DNA of 64,000 bases from Levyella massiliensis. Its GTDB lineage: Bacteria; Bacillota; Clostridia; Tissierellales; Peptoniphilaceae. This document shows, piece by piece, positions 51,335 through 61,828 of the stretch; the first letter of the stretch is position 1; every line of letters begins with the position of its first letter. A program made the translations under genes and the position numbers. Below the pieces are notes generated by a model. That model saw nothing but the letters and a program-made list of their open reading frames with translations. It searched no databases and had not been told where the DNA came from. The DNA lies in assembly GCF_000308275.2 (NCBI RefSeq), contig NZ_HG529490.1:1-64000 (forward strand), written 5' to 3'.

Positions 51335-52294
51335 ATGAAGACCATTGGTATATTAACGTCGGGTGGCGATGCCCCCGGCATGAATGCGGCCATTCGCGCG
51401 ATTGCCCGCACGTCGTTTGCGGCGGGGCTGCGCGTGAAAGGCATTCGCTACGGCTATGACGGGCTCATGGCCGGTGATATCTATGAAATGAATGTATCAA
51501 GCGTGGCGGATATTATTCAAAAGGGCGGTACGATTTTGGGATCGGCTCGTTCGTCGGAATTTGCCACGAGTGCAGGGCAGGATAAAGCCGTGCGCATTCT
51601 CGAGCAATTCGGCATTGATGGATTGGTGGTCATCGGCGGCGATGGTTCCTTCCAGGGTGCAGCGCAGTTACATAACCGCGGTATTCGCACCGTCGGCATT
51701 CCCGGCACCATCGATAACGACTTGGGCTACACGGAATACACGATTGGTTTCCATACGGCCGTGGAGACCGTGATCGAATCCATCGGGAAATTGCGAGATA
51801 CTTCAAACTCCCACGGTCGTGCGAACATTATTGAAGTCATGGGGCGCCACTGCGGCGACATCGCTCTTTATGCGGGCCTTGCCGGCGGGGCGGAAAGCAT
51901 CATCGTGCCAGAGCACGCTTTCTCCATGCAGGAGATTACGGATCGTATTATTCGCGGGCGCAAGCGCGGCAAGCGCCATCACATCATCGTTTTAGCGGAA
52001 GGTACGGGGGAGCCGTACAATATGCGCGAGGAAATTGAAACAGTGACGGGCGTGGAGACCAAGCTCACAATTCTGGGGCACGTGCAGCGCGGCGGTAGCC
52101 CGAGCTTCACGGACTCGAAGCTTGGTTGCATGATGGGCTACTGTGCGGTGAAAGAACTGTTGGCCGGCTCGAGCTCCATCGCTATCGGTGTGCGCGGTGA
52201 AGAGATCTTTACGATGCCCATTTTGGAAGCCATTGCGGTCAAGCATACGTTTAATCAAGAGCTGTATGAAATGGCACAGGTTTTATCAAGTTAA
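51335..52294 (+). CDS. pfkA: 6-phosphofructokinase (ATP-dependent)
   Basis: It phosphorylates fructose 6-phosphate in glycolysis. The start KTIGILTSGGDAPGMNAAIR with GGD near residue 12, GGDGSFQGA near 102, the catalytic TIDNDLGYTEYTIGF near 126 and MGRHCGDIALYAG near 169 are present. Length 319 is usual. Ribosome site GGAGGAGG precedes the ATG. It is followed by pyk after 111 bases. Confidence 0.96.
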   Translation: MKTIGILTSGGDAPGMNAAIRAIARTSFAAGLRVKGIRYGYDGLMAGDIYEMNVSSVADIIQKGGTILGSARSSEFATSAGQDKAVRILEQFGIDGLVVIGGDGSFQGAAQLHNRGIRTVGIPGTIDNDLGYTEYTIGFHTAVETVIESIGKLRDTSNSHGRANIIEVMGRHCGDIALYAGLAGGAESIIVPEHAFSMQEITDRIIRGRKRGKRHHIIVLAEGTGEPYNMREEIETVTGVETKLTILGHVQRGGSPSFTDSKLGCMMGYCAVKELLAGSSSIAIGVRGEEIFTMPILEAIAVKHTFNQELYEMAQVLSS

Positions 52295-52405
52295 GGCGTA
52301 TTCCCGCACAATGCGGTAACAGGGAGACCATCTCTTATCGTGTGATCGCATTGTAGCGTAGTGACATGGCAGAGCGCCGGGGTGAACCATAGAAAGGGAG
52401 TTTCG

Positions 52406-54166
52406 ATGAAACGCACTAAAATTGTTTGTACGATCGGGCCTTCGTCTGAAGACCCCGCGATTCTGAAACAACTGGTGGCAGAGGGCATGAATGTGGCACG
52501 TTTGAATTTTTCACACGGCACACATGAAGAGCAAAAGAAAAAAATTGAGACGTTGAAGGCGTTGCGGCAAGAATTGCAGGTGCCGCTGGCCCTTGCTCTG
52601 GACACCAAGGGACCGGAAATTCGTCTGGGCACGTTTGAGAATGACGCGCCGATCGAATTGGCCATTGGCGATGCCTTTACCCTGACCACGCGCGACGTGG
52701 TGGGCACGAAAGAAATGGTGCACGTTTCCTATGAAGGCTTGCCTGCGGATGTGGCGCCGGGTACGCGCATCCTCATCGATGACGGCTTGGTTGAGCTGCA
52801 GGTGGTTTCGATAGAGAACGGCACAGAGATTCATTGCCAGGCCATGAATTACGGCGTGCTTTCGAACCGTAAGGGCGTCAATGTACCCGCGACCAACATT
52901 CAACTGCCCGCCATGACGGAGACGGATCGCAACGATATTCTCTTTGGTCTGGAAGAAGGCATTGATATAATTTTTGCTTCCTTCATTCGTTCAGCGGGGG
53001 ATATTCTGGCCATTCGTGCCCTTTGCGAGGAGAACGGCGGCGAGCGCGTGCAGATTTTTGCCAAGATCGAGTCGGAGCAGGGCGTCAACAATTTGGATGA
53101 AATCTTAAGCGTTGCCGACGGCATCATGGTAGCCCGTGGCGATCTGGGCGTGGAAATTCCCACGGAACGCGTGCCGCTCGTCCAGAAGTCCATCATTCGT
53201 AAAGCCAATCTGGCAGGCAAATCCGTCATCACGGCCACGCAGATGCTGGACTCCATGCAGCGTAATCCCCGTCCGACCCGTGCCGAAGTTAACGATGTGG
53301 CCAATGCCATCTTGGATGGTTCGGATGCCATCATGCTTTCCGGCGAAACTGCCGCAGGCAAATATCCTGTCGAGGCAGTGCGTCAGATGCGTGTCATCGC
53401 TGAAATGATGGAAAAGTCGCCGGATTTTCTACGCACCATCGAGAGTCGCGATTCCTGGGTGAGTGTGGATGTTTCCAGCGCCATTTCTCGCTCCACCTGC
53501 ATCATCGCCCAGCAGGTGCAACTTGCTGCTATCGTTGCTTCCACCGCCAGCGGCTTTACCGCACGTCAGATTTCGCGTTATCGTCCCGTCACGCCGGTCA
53601 TTGCCGTAACCCCTAGCGAACAAACCTACCATCAATTGGCCCTCGTCTGGGGCGTGATTCCGGTGCTCTCCACCGTTTCCAAAGAAACCGATGAACTCAT
53701 CGAGCGTTGCATTTTGGCTGCGCTTTCCACCGACTTCTGCCACGAAGGTGATCAGATTGTTCTCACCGCCGGCATTCCCGTCGGTCAGGGCGTTTCCACC
53801 AACTTCATCAAAGTCCATACCATCGGCGACATCGTCGTTTCCGGTACGGGTATTGGCGATGGCATTGTTGTCGGCAAGGCGGTTCATGGTTCCACGGCCG
53901 CCGAAGTGCAGGATCACTTCCATGATGGCGATATCCTTGTTTGCCATACCACCGGCCCCGACATGATCGGCTTCATCGAAAAAGCAGGCGCCGTCATTGT
54001 CGAAGAAGGTGGCCTTACCTCCCATGCGGCCATTGTCGGTCTCCACTTTGGCGTTCCCACCATCGTCGGAGCCACTAATGCCTGCCGCCTCATCGACGAA
54101 GGCGAAGCCGTCACCGTCGACGCCTCCTCCGGCGTCGTCTATAAGGGCATGCAGACATTCGCATAA
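52406..54166 (+). CDS. pyk: Pyruvate kinase with C-terminal PEP-utilizing domain
   Basis: It makes pyruvate and ATP from PEP and ADP. Sequence MKRTKIVCTIGPSSED opens the barrel. The active-site lysine is in IFAKIESEQGV near residue 220, and the metal/phosphate motif VARGDLGVEIP follows. Residues about 480-586 form an additional domain, with the histidine loop GGLTSHAAIVG of PEP-synthase-type swivelling domains, as in Bacillus-type pyruvate kinases. ATG 52406 with AAGGGAG upstream is chosen; the frame upstream to 52361 lacks similarity. Length 586 fits this extended type. Confidence 0.95.
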   Translation: MKRTKIVCTIGPSSEDPAILKQLVAEGMNVARLNFSHGTHEEQKKKIETLKALRQELQVPLALALDTKGPEIRLGTFENDAPIELAIGDAFTLTTRDVVGTKEMVHVSYEGLPADVAPGTRILIDDGLVELQVVSIENGTEIHCQAMNYGVLSNRKGVNVPATNIQLPAMTETDRNDILFGLEEGIDIIFASFIRSAGDILAIRALCEENGGERVQIFAKIESEQGVNNLDEILSVADGIMVARGDLGVEIPTERVPLVQKSIIRKANLAGKSVITATQMLDSMQRNPRPTRAEVNDVANAILDGSDAIMLSGETAAGKYPVEAVRQMRVIAEMMEKSPDFLRTIESRDSWVSVDVSSAISRSTCIIAQQVQLAAIVASTASGFTARQISRYRPVTPVIAVTPSEQTYHQLALVWGVIPVLSTVSKETDELIERCILAALSTDFCHEGDQIVLTAGIPVGQGVSTNFIKVHTIGDIVVSGTGIGDGIVVGKAVHGSTAAEVQDHFHDGDILVCHTTGPDMIGFIEKAGAVIVEEGGLTSHAAIVGLHFGVPTIVGATNACRLIDEGEAVTVDASSGVVYKGMQTFA

Positions 54167-54239
54167 AAGTCCCCTTGCGCGATAGCAAACGGGCACAGAT
54201 GGAGTGGAGCCCGCCTGCGGCGGGCGACTATAGGAAAAG

Positions 54240-54269
54240 CGAAAGGCGGCCTTTTGGGCCGCCTTTCCT
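54240..54269. terminator. Bidirectional terminator between pyk and tdk
   Basis: GAAAGGCGGCC pairs with GGCCGCCTTTC around TTTT. It can end both convergent transcripts. Confidence 0.85.
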
Positions 54270-54295
54270 CGCCGCGCTCGCTCCGTCAAGTTCTC

Positions 54296-54904
54296 TTACA
54301 GATTCCCCAGCGGCTTTTCGCCGAGCTTACGACGCTCCTTGAAGTAGCATTGCCCGCAGACGGCTTCGTATTCAACGGTGGCGTTGTTGTCGATGACAAC
54401 TTGGTCGCCTTCGAAGACGGGGATGCCGTTGACGCGGCGAATGTTCATCACGGCTTTGCGGCCGCAGTGGCAAATGGTCTTTAGCTCTTCAAGGGAATGG
54501 GCGAGCTCGAGAAGGCGCTTGCTGCCGGGAAAGCCTTCGCCGCGGAAGTCGGTGCGCAGGCCGTAGCAAATGCAGGGAATATTGTAGTCGATGACGGAAG
54601 CAAAGAGCTGGTCGACTTGGGCGGTGGACAGGAATTGCGCTTCGTCGACAAGAATGCAATCGAAGTGACGTGTAGCGATGGCATTGCCAATGAGCGTACG
54701 GCAATCGGTGTCGATACCGATCATGGCATCGACGGCACGACGGACGCCCAGACGACTCACGATTTCGTTGTCACCTTTGGTATCGATGCCGGGTTTCAGG
54801 AGTAGAACGTGCATGCCGCGTTCTTCATAGTTATAGGCCACCTGCAAGAGCAGGGTGGATTTTCCGGAGTTCATGGCTCCGTATCGAAAGTAGAGTTTTG
54901 CCAT
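54296..54904 (-). CDS. tdk: Thymidine kinase (type II)
   Basis: The enzyme phosphorylates thymidine for salvage. Minus-strand product starts MAKLYFRYGAMNSGKSTLLL with the P-loop GAMNSGKS near residue 9-16. VDEAQFLS near 87 is the Walker B with the catalytic Glu. The structural zinc cysteines are CHC near 145 and CGQC near 183. The start at 54904 has AAGAGGC upstream; the frame continues far upstream (to 55168) but without similarity. Length 202 is typical. Confidence 0.95.
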   Translation of the reverse strand: MAKLYFRYGAMNSGKSTLLLQVAYNYEERGMHVLLLKPGIDTKGDNEIVSRLGVRRAVDAMIGIDTDCRTLIGNAIATRHFDCILVDEAQFLSTAQVDQLFASVIDYNIPCICYGLRTDFRGEGFPGSKRLLELAHSLEELKTICHCGRKAVMNIRRVNGIPVFEGDQVVIDNNATVEYEAVCGQCYFKERRKLGEKPLGNL

Positions 54905-55024
54905 ATTGCCTCTTTTCTTCATGATACATACGTATGAACAATATACCATATTAAAATCTAAGACGGCAGGACGCCTCTCGTGCGCCTTGCATCGCGCCAT
55001 TCCCGCCGCAGGCGGGTTCCGTGT

Positions 55025-55030
55025 TATAAT
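55025..55030 (+). promoter_or_regulatory. -10 box of the protease-uvrB operon
   Basis: A perfect TATAAT lies 32 bases before the protease start. The -35 region (about 55002-55007) is GC-rich and not consensus. Confidence 0.5.
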
Positions 55031-55061
55031 GTATCGGTAGCCTTTGGTAAAGGAGAAAACA

Positions 55062-56264
55062 ATGAAAAAATTTGGAAAAGCACTTATTTTAGTTCTGCTT
55101 TTGGTGGCTGTCGGCGGCGGCGGCTTTATCTTGGGAAATAATATGCAGGCTGTGCCGGGAGCGAGCACGGAAGAGCAGGCGGCAGATCGCCGTATCTTGA
55201 AAAATATTAATCTATATCGTGAAGCGATTCAGAGCGATTATCTTTTCCCGTATAAAAAAGAGGATTTGGAAACGGGAATCTATAAGGGTCTCTTCTGGGG
55301 CTTGAAGGATCCGTATTCGGAATACTATACCGCAGAGGAATACAAGCGTCTGATGGAAGATACGACGGGTAAGTTTGCCGGTGTTGGTCTTGTCATTACC
55401 GCAGGGGAGGATAACCTGATAACGGTGGTATCGCCCATTGCGAATACTCCTGCTGCGAAAGCGGGTTTGAAGGCGGGCGATAAGATCGTCGAAGTGGACG
55501 GACAGGCGTATGCGGGTAAGGAATTACAGGAAGCCACCGAACACATGCGCGGAAAGCCAAAAACATCGGTGGAGCTCACCGTGCAGCGTGTGATCAATGG
55601 CAAAACGCAAACGTCTCATGTGAAACTCGTGCGTGAAATGATTGAAGTGGATACGGTAATCGGAAAGCTGATGCCGGACAATATCGGGTATTTGCAAATC
55701 AGCTCGTTTGAACAAGTGACGGCGCAAGACTTCAAGAAGGAATGGGAAGCGCTGGAAAAACAGGGCGCGAAAAAATTTATCATCGACCTGCGTAACAATC
55801 CGGGAGGCCTGTTGACTTCGTGCGAAGAGATCGCGGATGCACTGTTGGGCAAAGCAACAATTGTGACGACGGTGGATAACAAAGGCAAGAAAGACGCCAG
55901 CACATCGGACGAGGCGCAATACAAAGAGCCGCTGGTCGTCCTGGCGAATGGCGGATCCGCATCGGCATCGGAAATTTTACTGGGTGCGCTACGCGATAAT
56001 AAACGTGCGAAGTCCGTGGGTGAGAAGACTTTTGGCAAGGGCATCGTGCAGCAGATTTATCCTTTGGGCGAGAATGGAAAAGATGGCGGTTTCAAACTGA
56101 CCATGGCGGAGTACTTGACCCCGAATGGAGAGAAAATCCATGGAAAGGGCATTACGCCGGATATTGTGGTGAAGGCGCCGGAACAGGCGAAGGGCATGGG
56201 ACCGGATTTCCTGAAGGAGGATCCGCAATTGCAACGGGCTCTCCAGGAAGTGAAGGGGCTATGA
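55062..56264 (+). CDS. C-terminal processing protease (S41 family)
   Basis: The protein has an N-terminal signal-anchor (residues about 4-27, [19 protein letters not shown]), a PDZ domain (about 95-185; [20 protein letters not shown]) and the S41 protease core with catalytic serine in [15 protein letters not shown] near residue 297 and catalytic lysine in [11 protein letters not shown] near 322. It would process wall-located proteins outside the membrane. AAGGAG 7 bases before ATG 55062 decides the start. Length 400 is normal for CtpA. It overlaps uvrB by 4 bases (ATGA). Confidence 0.92.
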   Translation: MKKFGKALILVLLLVAVGGGGFILGNNMQAVPGASTEEQAADRRILKNINLYREAIQSDYLFPYKKEDLETGIYKGLFWGLKDPYSEYYTAEEYKRLMEDTTGKFAGVGLVITAGEDNLITVVSPIANTPAAKAGLKAGDKIVEVDGQAYAGKELQEATEHMRGKPKTSVELTVQRVINGKTQTSHVKLVREMIEVDTVIGKLMPDNIGYLQISSFEQVTAQDFKKEWEALEKQGAKKFIIDLRNNPGGLLTSCEEIADALLGKATIVTTVDNKGKKDASTSDEAQYKEPLVVLANGGSASASEILLGALRDNKRAKSVGEKTFGKGIVQQIYPLGENGKDGGFKLTMAEYLTPNGEKIHGKGITPDIVVKAPEQAKGMGPDFLKEDPQLQRALQEVKGL

Positions 56265-58255
56265 GCGACTTTCAACTGCAATCGAAGTTTCAGCCAACCG
56301 GCGATCAGCCGGAGGCGATTGCGGCATTGGTAGAAGGCGTCCGTCGCGGCGATCATTACCAGACGCTGCGCGGCGTGACCGGGTCGGGCAAGACGTTTAC
56401 GATGGCCAATATCATCCAGGCCATCCAACGTCCGACGCTGGTGCTGGCTCACAATAAGACGCTGGCCTCACAGCTGTGCTCGGAATTACGGGAATTTTTC
56501 CCGAACAATGCGGTGGAATACTTCGTCAGTTATTACGACTATTACCAGCCGGAAGCGTATGTTGCCGCAACGGATACCTACATTGCGAAGGATTCGTCGA
56601 TCAATGACGAAATTGATAAATTACGCCACTCGGCCACGATGTCACTCTTTGAACGACGGGATGTGATCATCGTGGCCTCTGTGTCGTGCATTTACGGCTT
56701 GGGCGATCCGGAAGACTACTTGGAACTGCGTATATCGCTACGCCCCGGTATGCAAATGGATCGCGACGATCTGCTGCGCCGTTTGGTGTCCATTCAATAT
56801 GTGCGCAATGATGTAGCTTTCCAGCGTGGGACGTTTCGCGTGCGTGGCGATGTGGTGGATATTTTTCCAGTGTCCTCCAATGAAGAGGCCATTCGGGTGG
56901 AATTTTTCGGCGATGAAATTGACCGCATTCTGGAAATTGACTCGTTGACAGGAGAGATTTTAAGAGGCCGCAGTTATGTCATGATTTTTCCGGCCAGCCA
57001 CTATGCCACAACGCCGGACAAAATGAAAAAGGCCATTGTGCGCATTGAAGAGGAATTGCAGCAACGCCTGCAGGTATTGCGCGAACAGAATAAATTAGTG
57101 GAAGCGCAGCGTCTGGAGCAGCGTACGCTCTATGATCTGGAAATGCTCACGGAAGTAGGCTTTTGCTCAGGCATTGAAAACTATTCGGCGCCTATGAGCG
57201 GTCGTCCGCCCGGATCGCGGCCGTACACGTTGATCGATTATTTTCCGAAAGACTTCTTATTGATGGTGGATGAGAGCCATCAGACGATTCCGCAGGTGCG
57301 CGGCATGTATAATGGCGACAGGGCGCGCAAGCAAAACCTGGTGGATTACGGGTTCCGCTTACCGTCGGCGCTGGACAATCGACCGCTGAAATTTGATGAA
57401 TTTGAAGCCCTGATTCCGCAGGCGATCTTTATGTCCGCCACACCGGGTCCCTATGAAAACGAGCATGCCTCGCAGACGGTGGACCAGATTATCCGTCCGA
57501 CGGGCCTGCTGGATCCGCTGGTAGAAGTGCGTCCGACCAAGCATCAGATCGATGATTTAATGGCCGAGATTCAAAAGACGACGGCAAAGGGCGAGCGTAC
57601 CTTGATTACGACCTTGACGAAAAAAATGGCGGAAGACTTGACCAAATATTTAGAAGAAGCCAAGGTCAAAGCCATTTATTTGCATTCGGATGTGGAAACC
57701 TTAAAGCGCATGGAAATTTTACGCGACCTGCGATTGGGTAAATACGATGTACTGATCGGCATTAACCTGTTGCGTGAAGGTTTGGATTTGCCGGAGGTCT
57801 CACTCATTGCTATTTTGGATGCGGATAAGGAAGGCTTTTTGCGATCGGAGACATCGCTGATACAGACGATCGGCCGCGCGGCGCGCAATGCGAACGGTCA
57901 CGTCATTTTGTACGGGGATCATGAGACGGATTCCATGAAGGCGGCGATGGAGGAGACGGAGCGTCGCCGTAAGATTCAACAGGCGTATAACGAAGAACAC
58001 GGTATTATACCGACGACAATACAGAAAGAAATCCATGCAGCAATATCGACGGAAATTGCGGCGGAGGAGCTGAAGGATTATGCCGATGATGCGCCGGTTC
58101 CCGAGAAGGAAGAGATCTCCAAGGAAGATCTGCAAGAGATGATTGTGAATATGGACGTGGAGATGCGTCGCGCTGCGGAGGAATTGGATTTCGAGCGGGC
58201 AGCCAGTATTCGCGATGCCATTCGCGCCATGAAAAAAGAGTACGGTCTGTCCTGA
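56261..58255 (+). CDS. uvrB: Excinuclease ABC subunit B
   Basis: UvrB is the helicase-like damage-verification subunit of nucleotide excision repair. Walker [14 protein letters not shown] near residue 40, the [15 protein letters not shown] beta-hairpin near 91-105, DESHQ, and helicase motif [17 protein letters not shown] near 536 are intact. The C-terminal UVR motif ([20 protein letters not shown]) is present near residue 625. Length 664 is usual. uvrA follows after 20 bases. Confidence 0.97.
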   Translation: MSDFQLQSKFQPTGDQPEAIAALVEGVRRGDHYQTLRGVTGSGKTFTMANIIQAIQRPTLVLAHNKTLASQLCSELREFFPNNAVEYFVSYYDYYQPEAYVAATDTYIAKDSSINDEIDKLRHSATMSLFERRDVIIVASVSCIYGLGDPEDYLELRISLRPGMQMDRDDLLRRLVSIQYVRNDVAFQRGTFRVRGDVVDIFPVSSNEEAIRVEFFGDEIDRILEIDSLTGEILRGRSYVMIFPASHYATTPDKMKKAIVRIEEELQQRLQVLREQNKLVEAQRLEQRTLYDLEMLTEVGFCSGIENYSAPMSGRPPGSRPYTLIDYFPKDFLLMVDESHQTIPQVRGMYNGDRARKQNLVDYGFRLPSALDNRPLKFDEFEALIPQAIFMSATPGPYENEHASQTVDQIIRPTGLLDPLVEVRPTKHQIDDLMAEIQKTTAKGERTLITTLTKKMAEDLTKYLEEAKVKAIYLHSDVETLKRMEILRDLRLGKYDVLIGINLLREGLDLPEVSLIAILDADKEGFLRSETSLIQTIGRAARNANGHVILYGDHETDSMKAAMEETERRRKIQQAYNEEHGIIPTTIQKEIHAAISTEIAAEELKDYADDAPVPEKEEISKEDLQEMIVNMDVEMRRAAEELDFERAASIRDAIRAMKKEYGLS

Positions 58256-58275
58256 CGAAATGAGAAAGGATCCCT

Positions 58276-61227
58276 ATGACCCTGGAAAATATAGTGATCC
58301 GCGGTGCGCGGGTCAATAACTTAAAAAATTTAAATTTAACGCTGCCGCGCAACAAATTCATCGTTATGACCGGACTCTCCGGTTCTGGGAAAAGCTCGCT
58401 GGCCTTTGATACCATCTATGCTGAAGGACAGCGTCGCTATGTGGAAAGCTTATCCAGCTATGCGCGTATGTTTCTGGGGCAGATGGATAAGCCGGATGTG
58501 GATTTAGTAGAAGGGTTATCGCCGGCGATTTCCATTGATCAGAAAACGACCAACCGCAACCCGCGCTCAACGGTAGGAACGGTGACGGAGATTCACGATT
58601 ATTTGCGTTTGTTGTATGCCAAAGTGGGCAAGGCGATTTGCCCCGTTTGTGGGGAACCCATTCGGGCGATGGCCGTGGATCAGATCGTGGAAGAAGTGTT
58701 GCAATTTCCGGAGCGCACGCGCTTTCTGGTTTTGTCGCCGATTGTGCAGGACAAAAAGGGACAGCACGAGAAAATCTTTAAAAACCTGGAGCGATTGGGC
58801 TTTACGCGTGTGATGGTGGATGGCGAAATGTACGATTTGGGCAGCCAGCCGGCGTTAGAGAAAAATATCAAGCACTCTATTTCCATTGTGGTGGACCGCC
58901 TGGTCAACCGCGACGGCATCCGTTCGCGTCTTTCGATGTCGGTGGAAACGGCGCTTGAGCATGCGAACGGCACTTGCGATATTCAGGTGGTTGACGGCGA
59001 AAGACATCGCTATTCGTCCAAACTCGCCTGCCCGCATGGCCATATGGTCATCGATGAGATTGAACCGCGTCTTTTATCGTTTAACAGTCCGCAGGGCGCT
59101 TGCCCTGATTGCAACGGCATCGGCTATCACATTGCTGTGGATGCCAAGCTCTGCATTCCCAACCCCGATCTGTCCATCGACGAAGGGGCCATCGCGCCTT
59201 TTGCGACGTCGGCAAAGGGCACGTATTATTACGAAATGATTCATGCCATCTGCGCCGCCTGCCATTGGCCGACGGATCGCCCGATCGGCGAGGCACCCAA
59301 AGAGGTGATGGATGCCATTCTTTACGGCACAAAGGGCAAGAAAGTGCGTTTTCGCTTTGATTCGCATTTTTCGGGTCAGAAAACCTATTACGATGCCTGG
59401 GAAGGCGTCATTGCAAATCTGACGCGACGCTACCATCAGACGGGCTCAGATTTTATGCAGGAACGCATTCGCGAATATATGGCGGAAAATACGTGTGAAA
59501 CCTGCCATGGCGATCGGTTGCGTCCCGAAGCCTTGGCCATTCATATCGGCGATAAAAATATCGCAGAATTTAACCGTATGTCGATTCGGGAAGCGTTGAA
59601 GTGGACCGAAGGGCTGACCTTTACGGAAGCGGAATCCATCATTGCGACGCCGATTTTGAAGGAAGTGAAGGCGCGTTTGCATTTTCTGGTGGATGTCGGA
59701 CTGGATTATCTGACACTGGATCGCTATGCGGCAACGCTCTCCGGCGGCGAAAGTCAGCGCATTCGTCTGGCAACGCAGATCGGGGCCGGTCTGGTGGGCG
59801 TGGTCTATGTCTTGGATGAGCCGTCGATCGGGTTGCACCAGCGCGATAACGATCGCCTGTTGGGGGCATTGCAAAATTTACGAGATCTAGGCAATACTTT
59901 AATCGTTGTGGAGCATGATGAAGATACCATGCGTGCGGCGGACTGGATTGTGGACATCGGCCCCGGCGCAGGCGTGCAAGGCGGGCAATTGGTGGCGGAA
60001 GGCACTTTTGAGGACATCTGTGCCAATCCGAACTCCATCACGGGCGATTATCTGTCGCATCGGAAGTTTATCCCCGTGCCGAGCGAGCGTCGCGAACCGA
60101 CGGGTTGGATGGAAGTCTTGGGCTGCCAAGAAAACAATCTGAAAAATATCGATATCAAATTACCATTGGGCGTGTTGACGTGCATTACGGGCGTGTCGGG
60201 CTCTGGCAAGAGCTCGTTTGTGGAGGGCATTCTCTATAAAGTGCTCGCCAATCGCTTGAATCAGGCGCACCTGCGTCCGGGCGCGTATCGCTCCATTCGT
60301 GGCGATAAACAACTCGACAAAGTGATCGAAATTGATCAATCGCCGATTGGGCGCACACCGCGTTCCAATCCGGCCACCTACACGAAGGTGTTTGATCTCA
60401 TCCGCGATGTGTTTGCGCAGACCAATGAGGCGAAAATTCGTGGCTTCGATAAGGGGCGTTTTTCCTTCAATGTGAAGGGCGGCCGCTGCGAGGCCTGCAA
60501 GGGCGACGGTACGATCAAGGTGGAGATGCACTTTTTGCCGGATGTCTACGTTCCCTGCGAAGTGTGCCATGGGCATCGCTATAATCATGAAACGCTGCAA
60601 GTGCACTACAAAGGCAAGACCATTGCCGATGTGTTGGAGATGACGATCGAAGAGGGGCTGGAATTTTTCAAAAACCATTCCGGCATCCGTCGCAAGCTGC
60701 AAACTTTGGTGGACGTGGGCCTTGGCTATCTCAAGATCGGACAGCCTTCCCCGGAGCTCTCCGGCGGGGAAGCACAGCGTGTGAAGTTGGCAGCGGAACT
60801 GGGCAAAGTTTCCACCGGCAATACCATTTATATTTTGGATGAACCCACTACCGGTCTTCATGTGGCCGACATTGCTAAGCTGATCAAAGTCTTTCAGCGC
60901 CTCATCGACCAGGGCAATACGATTGTGGTGATTGAGCACAATCTGGATGTCATCAAGGTGGCGGATTATCTCGTGGATCTGGGGCCGGAAGGTGGCGATG
61001 GCGGCGGTACGATTGTGGCTGAGGGCACGCCGGAAGAGGTCTGCCGTGTCAAGGCTTCCTATACGGGCCAGTATTTGAAGGGCATTCTGGCGCGTGATCG
61101 CGTGGAGGCGTCGGAGCAGACGAAAATGACGCTGGATTCGGACAAGGCGAAGGCGTCAGGCAAGGCGAAGACTTCGGACAAGACGAAGGCGTCGAAGAAC
61201 AAAAAAGCAAAGCAAAATGAAGCATAA
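58276..61227 (+). CDS. uvrA: Excinuclease ABC subunit A
   Basis: UvrA dimers find bulky DNA damage. Two ABC modules are seen: Walker A GLSGSGKSSLAFDT near residue 34 and GVSGSGKSSFVEG near 640; signature motifs TLSGGESQRIRLATQ near 488 and ELSGGEAQRVKLA near 828. Zinc modules are CPVC near 117, CETCHGDR near 409 and CEACKGDG...CEVCHG near 738-766. The last 35-40 residues, KAKASGKAKTSDKTKASKNK, form a Lys/Ala/Ser repeat not usual for UvrA (total 983 rather than about 945). AAAGGA precedes the ATG. Confidence 0.97.
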   Translation: MTLENIVIRGARVNNLKNLNLTLPRNKFIVMTGLSGSGKSSLAFDTIYAEGQRRYVESLSSYARMFLGQMDKPDVDLVEGLSPAISIDQKTTNRNPRSTVGTVTEIHDYLRLLYAKVGKAICPVCGEPIRAMAVDQIVEEVLQFPERTRFLVLSPIVQDKKGQHEKIFKNLERLGFTRVMVDGEMYDLGSQPALEKNIKHSISIVVDRLVNRDGIRSRLSMSVETALEHANGTCDIQVVDGERHRYSSKLACPHGHMVIDEIEPRLLSFNSPQGACPDCNGIGYHIAVDAKLCIPNPDLSIDEGAIAPFATSAKGTYYYEMIHAICAACHWPTDRPIGEAPKEVMDAILYGTKGKKVRFRFDSHFSGQKTYYDAWEGVIANLTRRYHQTGSDFMQERIREYMAENTCETCHGDRLRPEALAIHIGDKNIAEFNRMSIREALKWTEGLTFTEAESIIATPILKEVKARLHFLVDVGLDYLTLDRYAATLSGGESQRIRLATQIGAGLVGVVYVLDEPSIGLHQRDNDRLLGALQNLRDLGNTLIVVEHDEDTMRAADWIVDIGPGAGVQGGQLVAEGTFEDICANPNSITGDYLSHRKFIPVPSERREPTGWMEVLGCQENNLKNIDIKLPLGVLTCITGVSGSGKSSFVEGILYKVLANRLNQAHLRPGAYRSIRGDKQLDKVIEIDQSPIGRTPRSNPATYTKVFDLIRDVFAQTNEAKIRGFDKGRFSFNVKGGRCEACKGDGTIKVEMHFLPDVYVPCEVCHGHRYNHETLQVHYKGKTIADVLEMTIEEGLEFFKNHSGIRRKLQTLVDVGLGYLKIGQPSPELSGGEAQRVKLAAELGKVSTGNTIYILDEPTTGLHVADIAKLIKVFQRLIDQGNTIVVIEHNLDVIKVADYLVDLGPEGGDGGGTIVAEGTPEEVCRVKASYTGQYLKGILARDRVEASEQTKMTLDSDKAKASGKAKTSDKTKASKNKKAKQNEA

Positions 61228-61777
61228 ATTTTGGCGTATGCGCCTGAAAAAACAGATGACAGGTCCGAAGGGACGGCAGCGACCCGTTGCCATGGTGCGC
61301 TTTCCACGTAACTTCGTGGATGCGTTTTACATGCGTCGCGCTTTGAAGCTGGCGCGAACGGCAGCAATGGCGGGAGAGGTGCCGGTGGCGGCACTTCTGG
61401 TGCGCCGCGGCTGTCTCGTGAAGGCTGCCGCCAATCGCGTCGAAGAGGACCATAACGGCTTGGCGCATGCGGAACTCTTACTCTTACAATGGGCAAGTCG
61501 CACTTATGAGCGACGCCTCACAGATTTTACCCTCTATGTGACGCTTGAACCCTGCATCATGTGTACGGGTGCGCTACTTCATGCCCGCATCGGCCGTCTG
61601 GTCTACGCCGCCGACGACCCCGAACGCGGCGGTTGTGGCTCCCAATTTGCCATTCCGCAACATGCCAAGAATTTGCATCGCCTGAAGATAACAAAGGGCA
61701 TTTTTGCGAAGGAAGCCAAGCAATTGCTACAAGATTTTTTTAGGGCGCGTCGCGCGGAAACGAAGGCCCGTTCCTGA
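61217..61777 (+). CDS. tadA: tRNA-specific adenosine deaminase TadA
   Basis: TadA makes inosine at position 34 of tRNA-Arg. The zinc motif is HAEL near residue 84-87 and PCIMC near 111-115, with the catalytic glutamate in HAE. The segment EVPVAALLVRRG fits the family. At 186 residues it has a basic N-terminal extension of about 35 residues; an internal ATG at 61292 would give a normal length of 161. The 61217 start overlaps uvrA by 11 bases without ribosome site, so the exact start is uncertain. Confidence 0.88.
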   Translation: MKHKFWRMRLKKQMTGPKGRQRPVAMVRFPRNFVDAFYMRRALKLARTAAMAGEVPVAALLVRRGCLVKAAANRVEEDHNGLAHAELLLLQWASRTYERRLTDFTLYVTLEPCIMCTGALLHARIGRLVYAADDPERGGCGSQFAIPQHAKNLHRLKITKGIFAKEAKQLLQDFFRARRAETKARS

Positions 61778-61828
61778 GAAAGATGGTGCTGTTGGTACGA
61801 GCAATGTCCGAAGGAGAGGAAAACGCTC

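Noticed and set aside
53429-54289. Long minus-strand open frame opposite the pyruvate kinase C-terminal region
   Set aside because: It is a codon-bias shadow of pyk; its Gly/Asp-rich product resembles no family and has no start signal.
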